Assembly (NCBI GenBank): GCA_025056865.1
Contig: JANWVO010000027.1
Location: forward strand, 1 to 64,000
Direction: 5' to 3'
From: Bryobacteraceae bacterium
GTDB lineage: Bacteria > Acidobacteriota > Terriglobia > Bryobacterales > Bryobacteraceae
DNA length: 64,000 nt
The translations under genes and the position numbers were made by a program. The notes under the pieces were generated by a model that made no database searches, was not told the origin of the DNA, and saw only the letters and a program-made list of their open reading frames with translations. This document shows positions 29,240 through 37,364 of the stretch, piece by piece. Each line of letters begins with the position of its first letter. The first letter of the stretch is position 1.

Positions 29240-29528
29240 TCCGCAGCAGCTCGCGGATCTTCGGCGGCATGGCGGCCAGCCGCAGCGACGCGCCGCGCTC
29301 GTTGGCGAGCGACAGCGCGCCTACCAGCTCGCCAATGCCGGTGGAATCGAGCTGCGAGGCGCCGCTGAAATCCACCACCACCGTCTTCGCGCCGCCTTCC
29401 AGCGCTTCCCGCAGCAAGTTGCGCAGCGTGTTGGTGGCCAGCCCCAGCGTGATGCGCCCTTCGCAGGAGATCACCGTCGCGCCGCCTTCCTTCCGGCTCT
29501 CGATGCGGTGCGGGGATTCGCGGGTCAT
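29172..29528 (-). CDS. STAS domain anti-sigma factor antagonist-like protein
   Basis: A 118-residue STAS protein of the SpoIIAA/RsbV type. The phosphorylatable serine is S62 in the LDSTGIGEL motif, preceded by VVVDFSGAS. Such proteins act in partner-switching with anti-sigma kinases and PP2C phosphatases; a PP2C/SpoIIE-type phosphatase is encoded 9 kb away at 38377. No kinase partner is adjacent. I chose ATG 29528, which avoids an unnatural leader. It follows the threonine aldolase gene by about 40 bases on the same strand. Confidence 0.88.
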   Translation of the reverse strand: MTRESPHRIESRKEGGATVISCEGRITLGLATNTLRNLLREALEGGAKTVVVDFSGASQLDSTGIGELVGALSLANERGASLRLAAMPPKIRELLRITRLDTVFDVRESLEEALKSSG

Positions 29529-29569
29529 GGCTGGCTCCGGTCTTCGTATCGTAGCACCGCAGGCGCGGC

Positions 29570-30604
29570 TCAATGGCCGGCCAGCGCGGCGGCAACGGCC
29601 TCGAGCGCCCGCACGCAGTCCGCGCGGCGGACGTCATAGTGCGTCACCGCGCGCAGCACGGACGGGCCGATCGGATTGATCAGCACGCCCCGCGCCTTCA
29701 GCCGCGAGCTCAGCTCCGCGGCGGGGAGCCCCGTGCCGGAGATGTCGAAGATCACGATGTTGGTCGGCGGCACGGCCGGATCCACGCGCACGCCGCGCAG
29801 GTTGGCCAGCCCCTCGGCCAGCAGCCGCGCGTTGGCATGGTCTTCGGCCAGCTTCGGCGGCGTCTGTTCCAGCGCGACCAGCCCGGCGGCGGCCAGCACG
29901 CCCGCCTGCCGCATCCCGCCGCCCAGCCGCTTGCGGTACAGCCTCCCCTGCGCGATGAGATCGCGCGGACCCGCAAGCATCGAGCCGACCGGCGCGCCCA
30001 GCGCCTTCGACAGGCAGAACATCACCGTATCGGCAGGCTCGCACAGTTCGCGCACGCTCGTGCCGCACGCCGTGGCGGCATTGAAGATCCGCGCCCCGTC
30101 CAGGTGGACGCGCAGCCCCAGCGCGTGCGCCCGCGCGCACACGTCCCGCAGCACCTCCGGCGGGTACACCGTGCCCCCTGCCATGTTGTGCGTGTTCTCC
30201 AGCTCGATGCAGCCCGTATCCGCCGCATGCGGGCCCAGCGGCCGGATGGCCGGCGCGATCCGTTCCCACGTGAGGATGCCGTCGGGCGTATCCACCGGAC
30301 GGATCAGGCATCCGGCAAACCAGGCCGTCATCGACAGCTCGTAATTCAGCAGGTGGCCGCGCGAATCGCAGATCACCTCCTGCCCGTGCCGCGTCAGGCA
30401 CTTGATCGCGATGGTGTTGCCCATCGTGCCCGAGGGCACGAACAGCGCCGCCTCTTTGCCGGTGATCTCCGCCGCGCGCTCTTCCAGGCGGTTGACCGTG
30501 GGATCTTCGCCATAGACGTCGTCGCCGACTTCCGCTTCCGCCATCGCCCGCCGCATCTCCGGCGTCGGCTTCGTCACCGTATCCGAACGCAGGTCGATCA
30601 TCAC
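29570..30604 (-). CDS. low-specificity L-threonine aldolase
   Basis: A PLP enzyme of 344 residues that splits threonine or allo-threonine to glycine and acetaldehyde. The N-terminus has [15 protein letters not shown], the family hallmark, followed by [11 protein letters not shown]. The PLP lysine is K200 in [13 protein letters not shown], and the ELENTHN motif is near 135-140. The start overlaps the stop of the HemW-like gene, so the two are translationally coupled. A glycine-producing enzyme next to a HemW-like protein hints at a heme connection only through context. Confidence 0.94.
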   Translation of the reverse strand: MMIDLRSDTVTKPTPEMRRAMAEAEVGDDVYGEDPTVNRLEERAAEITGKEAALFVPSGTMGNTIAIKCLTRHGQEVICDSRGHLLNYELSMTAWFAGCLIRPVDTPDGILTWERIAPAIRPLGPHAADTGCIELENTHNMAGGTVYPPEVLRDVCARAHALGLRVHLDGARIFNAATACGTSVRELCEPADTVMFCLSKALGAPVGSMLAGPRDLIAQGRLYRKRLGGGMRQAGVLAAAGLVALEQTPPKLAEDHANARLLAEGLANLRGVRVDPAVPPTNIVIFDISGTGLPAAELSSRLKARGVLINPIGPSVLRAVTHYDVRRADCVRALEAVAAALAGH

Positions 30605-31677
30605 AGGAACGCCTCGAAGACTTCATTGGACAACATCACGCCGCGCCGCGTCAGGCGGATCCGCGGGCCATGCCGCTCCAGCAGCCCGAGATCGAGGAAC
30701 CGCCGCACGGCCGCGCCGAAACGGGCCTCGTCCTCCTCGCGGAACTCCACGCCCTCCATCAGCCGCAGCCCTGTCAGGTAGCGCTCTCCGGCAAGGTCGG
30801 CCTGCGTCCGCTCCGGCATCGGCCCGCGTTCCGCGTAGGCCCGCACGTCGTCCGTGTTCGCCGCCCGCCACACGCCGTCAAAGGAGTGCGCGTCGGCGCC
30901 GAAGCCCGCGTAAGGCTCCAGCCGCCAGTATTTCAGGTTGTGCCGCGACTCGAAGCCGGGCCGCGCGAAATTGGAAATTTCGTAGCGCCGCCAGCCGTGA
31001 TTTTCCAGAAAATCCACGGCCATTTCGTAGAAATCCGCAATGCGGTCCTCCGGCGGCACCGCGGCCGCTCCAAAGCGTCCGCCGCCGGAAAGGATCTCGC
31101 GGCCCAGCCTCGAGTCTTCGTCGATCTCCAGCATGTAGACCGAGACGTGGGGCGGCTCGAGCCGCCTCAGCCACTCAAGCGACTTCCGCCAGCCCGCTTC
31201 CGTCTGCGCGGGGAGGCCCGCAATCAGGTCGATGTTGATGTTGCCGATGCCCGCCTCGCGCAGCGCCCGCACGTCGCGCTCCACGCCTTCGGCCGTGTGG
31301 CGCCGCCCGGTGCGCCGCAGCTCTTCTTCCGCGAAGCTCTGCACTCCCAGGCTCACGCGCCCGATGCCGCAGCGCATCCAGGCCTTCGCCTCAGCGGCCG
31401 TGATCGCGCCCGGTGCGGCCTCGAGCGTCGCTTCTTTCCATGGCCGGCCGGGCACGAGAGACAGCACGCGCTCCAGCGCCTCCTCCGGCATCGAGCCGGG
31501 CGTGCCCCCGCCCAGATAGACCGTTTCAGGCGTCCACTGCCACTCGTGACCGCGGAGCTCCTCGATCAGCCGCTCCAGATAGCGCGCCTGCAATTCCGCC
31601 GGAAACACGCCCGAGGCGAAATTGCAGTAGGTGCATTTCTGCGGGCAGAACGGCCAGGAGATGTAGACGCCGGGCAC
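30601..31677 (-). CDS. hemW: HemW-like radical SAM protein (coproporphyrinogen III oxidase family)
   Basis: A 358-residue radical SAM protein. The cluster cysteines are C11, C15 and C18 in FCPQKCTYC, followed by the GGGTPGSMP motif and the SLGVQSF block. Length and absence of the oxygen-independent HemN N-terminal extension fit HemW, a heme chaperone, rather than the coproporphyrinogen oxidase itself. The start is a GTG directly after the frataxin stop (TAAGTG). The order cyaY-hemW-threonine aldolase suggests an operon. Confidence 0.9.
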   Translation of the reverse strand: MPGVYISWPFCPQKCTYCNFASGVFPAELQARYLERLIEELRGHEWQWTPETVYLGGGTPGSMPEEALERVLSLVPGRPWKEATLEAAPGAITAAEAKAWMRCGIGRVSLGVQSFAEEELRRTGRRHTAEGVERDVRALREAGIGNINIDLIAGLPAQTEAGWRKSLEWLRRLEPPHVSVYMLEIDEDSRLGREILSGGGRFGAAAVPPEDRIADFYEMAVDFLENHGWRRYEISNFARPGFESRHNLKYWRLEPYAGFGADAHSFDGVWRAANTDDVRAYAERGPMPERTQADLAGERYLTGLRLMEGVEFREEDEARFGAAVRRFLDLGLLERHGPRIRLTRRGVMLSNEVFEAFL

Positions 31678-31995
31678 TTACAGCGAGAACTCGGGGATTC
31701 GCACGCGGATCGAGTCGGCGATGAGCTGCTCGAGCGTCCGCCCGTCGTCCAGCACGAACGCAGACCCGTTCCAGTCCAGCTTGTAGCTCTTCACGTGCGC
31801 CGACACCCAGATCTGCCGCACTGGCGCGTTCGGGCTGACGACGAACCGCTCGCGCGGGTCCTCGAACTCGATGGTCAGCGCGCCGGCATTCATGTCGACG
31901 TCGAATTCGTGCTCGTCGCTCAGCGCGGCGAGCTTGCGGTACAGCGATTCGATCGCGTCCTCCGCGAGCTTGGAAAACTCCAGTTCGCTCAGCAT
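31678..31995 (-). CDS. cyaY: frataxin-like iron-binding protein
   Basis: A 105-residue protein that matches bacterial frataxin CyaY in length and layout. The first helix (LAEDAIESLYRKLA) leads into an acidic ridge (DEHEFDVDM). The central strands include VRQIWVSAHVKSYKLDW, equivalent to the conserved QVWLA-x-GGYHFDY block, and a C-terminal helix (GRTLEQLIADSI) closes the fold. CyaY modulates iron-sulfur cluster assembly on IscS. The start is ATG 31995 or the adjacent GTG 31998; the 70 codons of open frame upstream are not CyaY-like and contain a hairpin. It lies directly before hemW. Confidence 0.85.
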   Translation of the reverse strand: MLSELEFSKLAEDAIESLYRKLAALSDEHEFDVDMNAGALTIEFEDPRERFVVSPNAPVRQIWVSAHVKSYKLDWNGSAFVLDDGRTLEQLIADSIRVRIPEFSL

Positions 31996-32050
31996 CACTT
32001 CCAGTGTAACGGCGCGGTCCGCCGCGCCGCCTGCATGGCCGTCAAAGAGG

Positions 32051-32095
32051 CCGCCTCCCGGGCCGGGGCGCATAGCGCCCCGGCCCGGGAGGCGG
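32051..32095. repeat. perfect 20-bp inverted repeat, divergent intergenic region
   Basis: Arms at 32051-32070 and 32076-32095 are exact reverse complements, separated by a five-base loop (CATAG). All other positions are G, C or a few A/T within the arms. It lies in the 186-base space between the divergent cyaY and TPR genes, upstream of both, where a terminator is not expected. It could be a terminator of leader or antisense RNA, a REP-like element or a protein-binding site. Confidence 0.9.
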
Positions 32096-32183
32096 TGGAG
32101 GCCCCGGCCCGCCGTGCGGCCCCAACTAGAAGAAAGCGCCCGGAAACACCGTTCCGTGCGCACCCCGCCGGTACAATGGAAGC

Positions 32184-33299
32184 GTGAGCGGCGTCCTCCT
32201 GCTCGTGGCATGGCTCTGGGCGCAGGCGCCGGCGGCGCCCCCGGCCGAGGCCTTGCGCCTGATCGAGGAGGGCCGCGCCGCCGAAGCCATTCCGCTGCTG
32301 GAGGAGGCGGCCCGCAAGGAACCCGCCTCTGCGCCGGTCCATTTCCACCTCGGCTACGCCCTGTCGCTGGCGGGACAGGACGAGCGCGCCATCGCCGCCT
32401 TCCGCCGCGTGCTGGAGCTCGATCCCGGACTGCGCGCCGCGAAGCTGAACCTCGCGCATCTTCTCGTCAAAGCCGGCAGGCCCGCCGAGGCGCGCCCGCT
32501 GCTCGAGCAGTGCCTTGAGCAGCAGCCCGATGACGCCAAAGCCGCGTTTCTGCTGGGCCGCGCGCTGGCAGACACCGGGCAGTGGCGCGAAGCCGTCCAG
32601 GCGTTTGCGAAGGCCGCGCAGAACGACCCGGAGGACAGGGATCTCGCCTTCGCGCTGGCCCACGCCTGCGAGCGCGCCGGAGAGCGCGCCCGCGCTGCGG
32701 AAATTTACGCGCGCTTCCCGGAGGACCCGGCCGCGCTCGAGCGGCTCGGCGCGCTGGAGCTCGAAGCGGGAAATCATGAGGCGGCCATCCGCCACCTGGA
32801 AGCTGCGCGCCAGAAAAGCCCGACCCCCGCTGTTCTCTTTGCGCTGGCCACGGCGTATCTGCGCAACCGGCAGCCGGAACAGGCCGCGGCCGCCGCCGCG
32901 GCGCTGGCGTCGGCCGAACCTGCCAACGCTGACGTGCGCCTCTTTTACGGGCGGATTCTCCGGGACCAGAAGAAATACTCCGAAGCGGCCGGGCAGTTCG
33001 AGGCCGCCACGCGCCTGCGGCCCGGTTCCGGCGAAGCCTGGAACGAATTCACCGCCATGCTCATGCTGCTCAGGCGCTATGACGCGGCTCTCCAGGCTCT
33101 TGAACGGGCGCGCCAGATCAACGGCGACACGCCCGCCTATGACTATTTCCGTGCTACGATGCTCGACGCCATGAACCAGCCGAAGGCAGCGCTGGAAAGC
33201 TACCGGAAATTCCTGGCCGCAAGCAACGGCGCGCATCCGGAGGAAGAGTTCAAGGCGCGGCAGCGCGTCAGAATTCTGGAAAAGGCGGCGGGACGATGA
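32184..33299 (+). CDS. exported tetratricopeptide repeat protein
   Basis: A 371-residue protein. A short hydrophobic signal (to about residue 15, ending WAQA) is followed by about nine TPR units with the usual G/Y/A spacing, for example the pair HFHLGYALSLAGQDERAIAA and LELDPGLRAAKLNLAHLL. It lacks a catalytic domain, so it is probably a scaffold in the periplasm. The GTG start at 32184 has GGAA just upstream. Its stop overlaps the ATG of the next gene (ATGA), so it forms a coupled trio with the two exported coiled-coil proteins that follow. Confidence 0.88.
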   Translation: MSGVLLLVAWLWAQAPAAPPAEALRLIEEGRAAEAIPLLEEAARKEPASAPVHFHLGYALSLAGQDERAIAAFRRVLELDPGLRAAKLNLAHLLVKAGRPAEARPLLEQCLEQQPDDAKAAFLLGRALADTGQWREAVQAFAKAAQNDPEDRDLAFALAHACERAGERARAAEIYARFPEDPAALERLGALELEAGNHEAAIRHLEAARQKSPTPAVLFALATAYLRNRQPEQAAAAAAALASAEPANADVRLFYGRILRDQKKYSEAAGQFEAATRLRPGSGEAWNEFTAMLMLLRRYDAALQALERARQINGDTPAYDYFRATMLDAMNQPKAALESYRKFLAASNGAHPEEEFKARQRVRILEKAAGR

Positions 33300-33733
33300 A
33301 GGGCTGGGCTGCCATCCTGTTTGCTTCCACGGTGCTCGCGGCGCCGCCTCCTCCGCTCACCATGGACGACGTCCGCCGCGAGGGCGATCCGCTGCGCCGT
33401 TTCGAGAAGGCCATCCGGCTGGCCGAGATGCGGCTGGCCGACGCCTGGAAGCTGGTGCGCGAGCAGGGCCCGGTGGGCGAGTTCGAAGGCAAGGTGAATG
33501 AAATTGTCGACGCGGCGCGGCTGGCGCTCGAATCGCTCGAGTCCACCGGCAAACGGCCGTCGCGGCTGTCCCGGCAGTACAAGCGCGGCGAGCTGCGCAC
33601 GCGCGCGCTCGAGCGCGGGCTGAAGGAGCTGGGCGTGGCCGTCGGCTTCGAGGAGCGCGTCTTCGTCGAGAAGGCCCGCGAACAGCTCGCCGGAATCCAC
33701 GAGAAGTTCCTGCACGGAGTGATGTCGAAGTGA
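33296..33733 (+). CDS. small exported helical protein, middle gene of TPR operon
   Basis: A 145-residue protein of unknown family. It has a signal peptide (residues 1-15, ending VLAAP) and an otherwise charged, largely helical sequence with many Glu/Arg/Leu, compatible with a helical bundle. It shares general features with the following gene product but no clear alignment. Its start overlaps the TPR stop, and its own stop is 11 bases before the next ATG. The function is unknown; co-translation with the TPR protein suggests they work together. Confidence 0.75.
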   Translation: MKGWAAILFASTVLAAPPPPLTMDDVRREGDPLRRFEKAIRLAEMRLADAWKLVREQGPVGEFEGKVNEIVDAARLALESLESTGKRPSRLSRQYKRGELRTRALERGLKELGVAVGFEERVFVEKAREQLAGIHEKFLHGVMSK

Positions 33734-33744
33734 AGGAGGCGGCG

Positions 33745-34410
33745 ATGCGCTTTCTCGTCCTGCTCACTCTCGCCTGCCTGCCCGCGGCGGCGCAGCGCGA
33801 TTTCCTCACGCCCGACGAAGTCGAGCAGCTCCGGCTGGTGCAGGAGCCCGGCCCGCGGCTCCAGCTCTATCTCCGCTTCGCCCGCCAGCGCGTGGATATG
33901 CTGGAACAGCTCTTCGCGAAGCGCCAGACCGGCCGCAGCGGCCTCATCCACGACACGCTCGAGCAGGTGACGCAGATCATCGAGGCCATCGACCTCAACA
34001 TCGACGACGCCATCCGCCGCCAGAAGCCCATCGAGAAGCTCGATGGCGTGGTGCAGGAGCAGAAGGAGCTGCTGGCGAAGCTGGAAGCCATCGCCGCGCG
34101 CGAAGAGCCCGACCGCGCCCGTTATCAGTTTGCGCTCGAGCAGGCGCTTGAAACGCTCCGGGACAGCATCGAGATGAACGAGCAGGACCTCCGGGAGCGC
34201 ACGCTCTCGGTGCAGGAGAAGGAGAAGGCGCTGCGCGAGGAGCGCGAGCAGCTCATGTCGCCCGAGCGCAGGCAGGAACTCGAGAAGGAGCGGGAACGGA
34301 TCGAGTCCGAAAAACAGGGCGTCGCGCCGGGAAAGAAAAAGCCGACGCTGCTCAAGCCGGGGGAGAAGCCGGGCCGCCTGGGCCAGCCGCAGGCTCCGCC
34401 GAAGAAGTGA
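33745..34410 (+). CDS. exported coiled-coil protein, last gene of TPR operon
   Basis: A 221-residue protein with a clear signal peptide (MRFLVLLTLACLPAAAQ) followed by long charged helices; residues 130-180 are strongly coiled-coil (heptads of Glu/Arg/Leu). The tail is Lys/Pro-rich and probably disordered. The frame opens at GTG 33730, but AAGGAGG at 33733-33739 is ideally placed for ATG 33745, which also makes the signal peptide start correctly. The 3' end overlaps the convergent AI-2E family gene by 59 bases. Function unknown. Confidence 0.8.
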   Translation: MRFLVLLTLACLPAAAQRDFLTPDEVEQLRLVQEPGPRLQLYLRFARQRVDMLEQLFAKRQTGRSGLIHDTLEQVTQIIEAIDLNIDDAIRRQKPIEKLDGVVQEQKELLAKLEAIAAREEPDRARYQFALEQALETLRDSIEMNEQDLRERTLSVQEKEKALREEREQLMSPERRQELEKERERIESEKQGVAPGKKKPTLLKPGEKPGRLGQPQAPPKK

Positions 34411-35470
34411 CCTCCGCCTGCGGCGCGTATTCCTCGCGCAGCATGCGGAACACCGCCGCTGCCGTGGAAAAGATCACCGGCCCGGCGAAGATCCCGATGG
34501 CGCCGAAAACCTGCATGCCGCCCATCAGCGCGAAGAACACAAGCAGGCCGTTCATCCCCGTGCGCCCGCTCAGCACCCACGGGCGGACGACGTTGTCCGA
34601 CATCCCCACCACCACCGCGCCCCACAGCGCAAGGAACAGCGCCTTGCCCCACGCGCCCTGAAGCAGCAGGAACAGCGCCCCGGGCAGCCAGATGATCGCC
34701 GTGCCCACCACCGGAATCAGCGAGCAGATGGCCGCCGCCACGCCCCAGAAGACCGGCGCGCCCAGCCCCGTGAACAGGAACCCGAGCGAGGTCAGCGCCC
34801 CCTGGACCAGCGCCACCGCCGCAATGCCGTGGAAATTGGCGATGATCGAGTCGCGGATCGAGCCGAGCAGCACTGCGGTCTTCTCCCGCGGCAGCGGAGA
34901 CCACTCGTACAGCCCGTCGCGGATCTTCGGCCCTTCCAGAAACAGGAAGAACAGGATGAACAGCGCCAGCAGCGCGTTGGCGAGGCTCAGCGTGATGTTG
35001 GACAGCAGCGATGCGCCCCACCCGCCAAGCAGCTTCACCAGCGCCTGCGCCTGATCGAGCAACGCCGCCTTCACGTCCGGCGCGGGCAGCCCCGTCTTCT
35101 GCGCCATCCACTGCACCGGCTGCTCCACCGTCTTCGCCAGCCATGCCGCCCACCCGCCCTGCTGCGCGGTGTAATGCGCCGCTGCCTGGTAGACAACGCC
35201 CGCCTCCTGGATCACCGTCACCGCGATCATCCCCAGCGGGGCGAGCACCAGCAGCACGATCACCAGCGTCGCCGCCAGCGCCGCCAGCGCCGTCGAGCGC
35301 AGCAGCCGCAACAGCCTCTCATAGAGCGGCTCGAAGGCCACCGCCAGCACGGCCGCAAACAGCAGCGGCTTGACGAATGGCGCCAGCAGCATCGCCGCCA
35401 GCACCGCGGTGGCCGCCGCCAGCAGAGCCAGCGCCAGCAGCCCCCTGCGCTCCCGCACCGCTTCCGTCAT
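34352..35470 (-). CDS. AI-2E family transporter (PerM/YdiK-like) membrane protein
   Basis: A 372-residue membrane protein with about eight helices, with the characteristic long cytoplasmic or amphipathic region between helices (about 60-160) and the conserved C-terminal core (FLEGPKIRDGLYEWSPLP, then GAPVFWGVAAAICSLIPVVG). Family members include PerM, TqsA and Na+/H+ antiporter-like proteins; the substrate here is not known. Start at ATG 35470, overlapping the tsaE stop by four bases. The final 59 bases overlap the convergent coiled-coil gene. Confidence 0.92.
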   Translation of the reverse strand: MTEAVRERRGLLALALLAAATAVLAAMLLAPFVKPLLFAAVLAVAFEPLYERLLRLLRSTALAALAATLVIVLLVLAPLGMIAVTVIQEAGVVYQAAAHYTAQQGGWAAWLAKTVEQPVQWMAQKTGLPAPDVKAALLDQAQALVKLLGGWGASLLSNITLSLANALLALFILFFLFLEGPKIRDGLYEWSPLPREKTAVLLGSIRDSIIANFHGIAAVALVQGALTSLGFLFTGLGAPVFWGVAAAICSLIPVVGTAIIWLPGALFLLLQGAWGKALFLALWGAVVVGMSDNVVRPWVLSGRTGMNGLLVFFALMGGMQVFGAIGIFAGPVIFSTAAAVFRMLREEYAPQAEVTSSAEPAAGPGGPASPPA

Positions 35471-35895
35471 GGCAGCTCCGTCACATGGATCAGACGGGAT
35501 TCGTCCGCCTGCGGTTCGATGCGGATCTCGATGCGCTCCTCGGGCAGCAGGGCGGGAAACTTTTCCGCCCACTCCAGCAGCACCACCGCCGGCTGCGCCA
35601 GGATCTCGTCCAGCCCGAGCGAGGCCGCTTCGGCCTCCGTGTCCAGGCGGTACAGATCCACGTGGTACAGCCGCCCGCCGCCGTGTTCATGAATCAGAGC
35701 GAAAGTCGGGCTCGAGATCTCGTCCGGCGGAGCCGCACCCAGCCCTTCGGCCACGCCCTTGGCGAACGTCGTCTTGCCCGCGCCCAGGTTGCCGCTGAGC
35801 ACCACGCAGCAGGGCACGGGCCACTCGCGCGCCAGTTGCGCCGCCAGCGCGATCGTCTCTTCTTCGGTCCGGGTGAGGAACGTGCGGGTTTTCAT
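35467..35895 (-). CDS. tsaE: tRNA threonylcarbamoyladenosine biosynthesis ATPase TsaE
   Basis: A 142-residue P-loop protein required with TsaB, TsaC and TsaD to make t6A at position 37 of ANN-decoding tRNAs. The Walker A motif GNLGAGKT is at 35-42, and the family SSPTF and HVDLYRL motifs follow. Length matches the family. The start at ATG 35895 overlaps the nnr stop (ATGA); the longer open frame upstream is a shadow of nnr. TsaB and TsaD are not in this window. Confidence 0.95.
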   Translation of the reverse strand: MKTRTFLTRTEEETIALAAQLAREWPVPCCVVLSGNLGAGKTTFAKGVAEGLGAAPPDEISSPTFALIHEHGGGRLYHVDLYRLDTEAEAASLGLDEILAQPAVVLLEWAEKFPALLPEERIEIRIEPQADESRLIHVTELP

Positions 35896-37364
35896 GCGGC
35901 GGCTTCGCGGATGGCGGCGGGCAGATGGCGCAGCAGATCGGTGGCCGTGACGCAGCTCTCGGTCAGTTCCGCGGCGGCCAGCTCGCCGGCGCGCCCGTGC
36001 AGCCACACCGCGGCCAGCAGCGCCTCTTCGCGGTGGTCGGGCCACTGCGCCAGCAGGCCCGCAATCATCCCCGTCAGGATATCGCCGGATCCCGCCGTCG
36101 CCATCGCCGGCGTTCCGGTAGGATTCACGAACACGCGCCCGTCGGGGAACGCCACCAGCGTTCGCTGGCCTTTCAGCACCAGCACCACGTGGCGCTCCAT
36201 GGCGAACCGCCGGGCGATGCCCAGGCGGTCGGCCTGAATGTCGACGCTCGTGCAGCCGGCCAGCCGCGCCATCTCGCCCGGGTGCGGCGTCAGCACGCGC
36301 CACGGCCCGGGGCCCCGGAAGGCCGTGCCGGCCAGCGCGTTCAGCCCGTCGGCGTCCACCACCATCGGCAGCGCGCTCTGCGCGAACATCCGCTGCGCGA
36401 AGGAGACCAGCTCGGGATCGCGGCCCAGGCCCGGACCCAGCGCCACAATGTCCTTCTCGCCGGGATCATCGAACCAGCCCTGCGTCATCAGCTCGGCCGC
36501 CAGCGACGTCACCGTGCGGCGCTCGGCTTCCGCGCAGGCTACAGTCACCAGCCCGGCGCCCGCTTTCAGCGCCGCCCATCCCGCCATGGCCGCCGCGCCG
36601 CCCTTGCCTTCCGCCCCGCCCACCACCAGTACGTGGCCGAAATCGCCTTTGTGCGCGCCGCGCGGGCGCGGCTCGAACAGGCGGCGGAACCGCGCCGGCC
36701 CGGACAGCGAAAGCCACAGCGACGCGTCGCGTTCCAGCATCTCCGGCGGCGTGCCGATCTCCACCACGTGAAGCTGCCCCACGCGGTCGCACGTCGGCGG
36801 CAGCACCTGTTCCACTTTCGGCGCGGTGAACGTTACCGTGTGCGCGGGCAGCACGCTCTCGCCTTCTTCGCACAGGCCGCTCGGCATGTCGACGCTCACG
36901 ATCTGCGCGCCGGGAAAGCCGCGGTTCATCTCGCGGATGAAATCGAGCGCCACGCCCCGCGCCGGCCCCGCAAGGCCCGTGCCGAGCAGCGCATCCACCA
37001 CCAGCGTCGCCGCGCGCATCCGCGGCTCGATGCCGCGGTGCACGGGCACGCCCAGCAGGTTGAGCATCCGGTAGTTGGCCTCCGCGTCTCCGCGCAGCTC
37101 CTCCGGCGGCCACGCCAGCACCACGTCCAGCGCCGCCGGCCGGCATCGCAGCCGGATCTGCCGCGCGATGGCCAGCCCGTCGCCGCCGTTGTTGCCCTTG
37201 CCGCAGAGGATCACGATCCGCTGTTTCTCCAGCGGCGCATAGTGCCGCTCCAGGAACTCCACGAACCGGCACGCCGCGTTCTCCATCAGGATCAGCGACG
37301 GCACGCCCGCCTCGATGGTGCGGCGGTCGATCTCGCGCATCTGTTCCGCAGTCAGAACCTTCAT
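35892..37364 (-). CDS. nnr: bifunctional NAD(P)HX epimerase / ADP-dependent dehydratase
   Basis: Repairs hydrated NADH and NADPH. The N-terminal epimerase (YjeF_N, about 1-215) has GKGNNGGDGLAIARQ at 55-69. The C-terminal kinase-fold dehydratase (YjeF_C, about 225-490) has the PHPGEMARL motif and the GSGDILTGMIAGLLA motif with the catalytic aspartate. The 490-residue length is standard. nnr and tsaE are neighbours in many bacteria. Both flanking genes overlap it by four bases, so the whole cluster is translationally coupled. Confidence 0.96.
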   Translation of the reverse strand: MKVLTAEQMREIDRRTIEAGVPSLILMENAACRFVEFLERHYAPLEKQRIVILCGKGNNGGDGLAIARQIRLRCRPAALDVVLAWPPEELRGDAEANYRMLNLLGVPVHRGIEPRMRAATLVVDALLGTGLAGPARGVALDFIREMNRGFPGAQIVSVDMPSGLCEEGESVLPAHTVTFTAPKVEQVLPPTCDRVGQLHVVEIGTPPEMLERDASLWLSLSGPARFRRLFEPRPRGAHKGDFGHVLVVGGAEGKGGAAAMAGWAALKAGAGLVTVACAEAERRTVTSLAAELMTQGWFDDPGEKDIVALGPGLGRDPELVSFAQRMFAQSALPMVVDADGLNALAGTAFRGPGPWRVLTPHPGEMARLAGCTSVDIQADRLGIARRFAMERHVVLVLKGQRTLVAFPDGRVFVNPTGTPAMATAGSGDILTGMIAGLLAQWPDHREEALLAAVWLHGRAGELAAAELTESCVTATDLLRHLPAAIREAAA

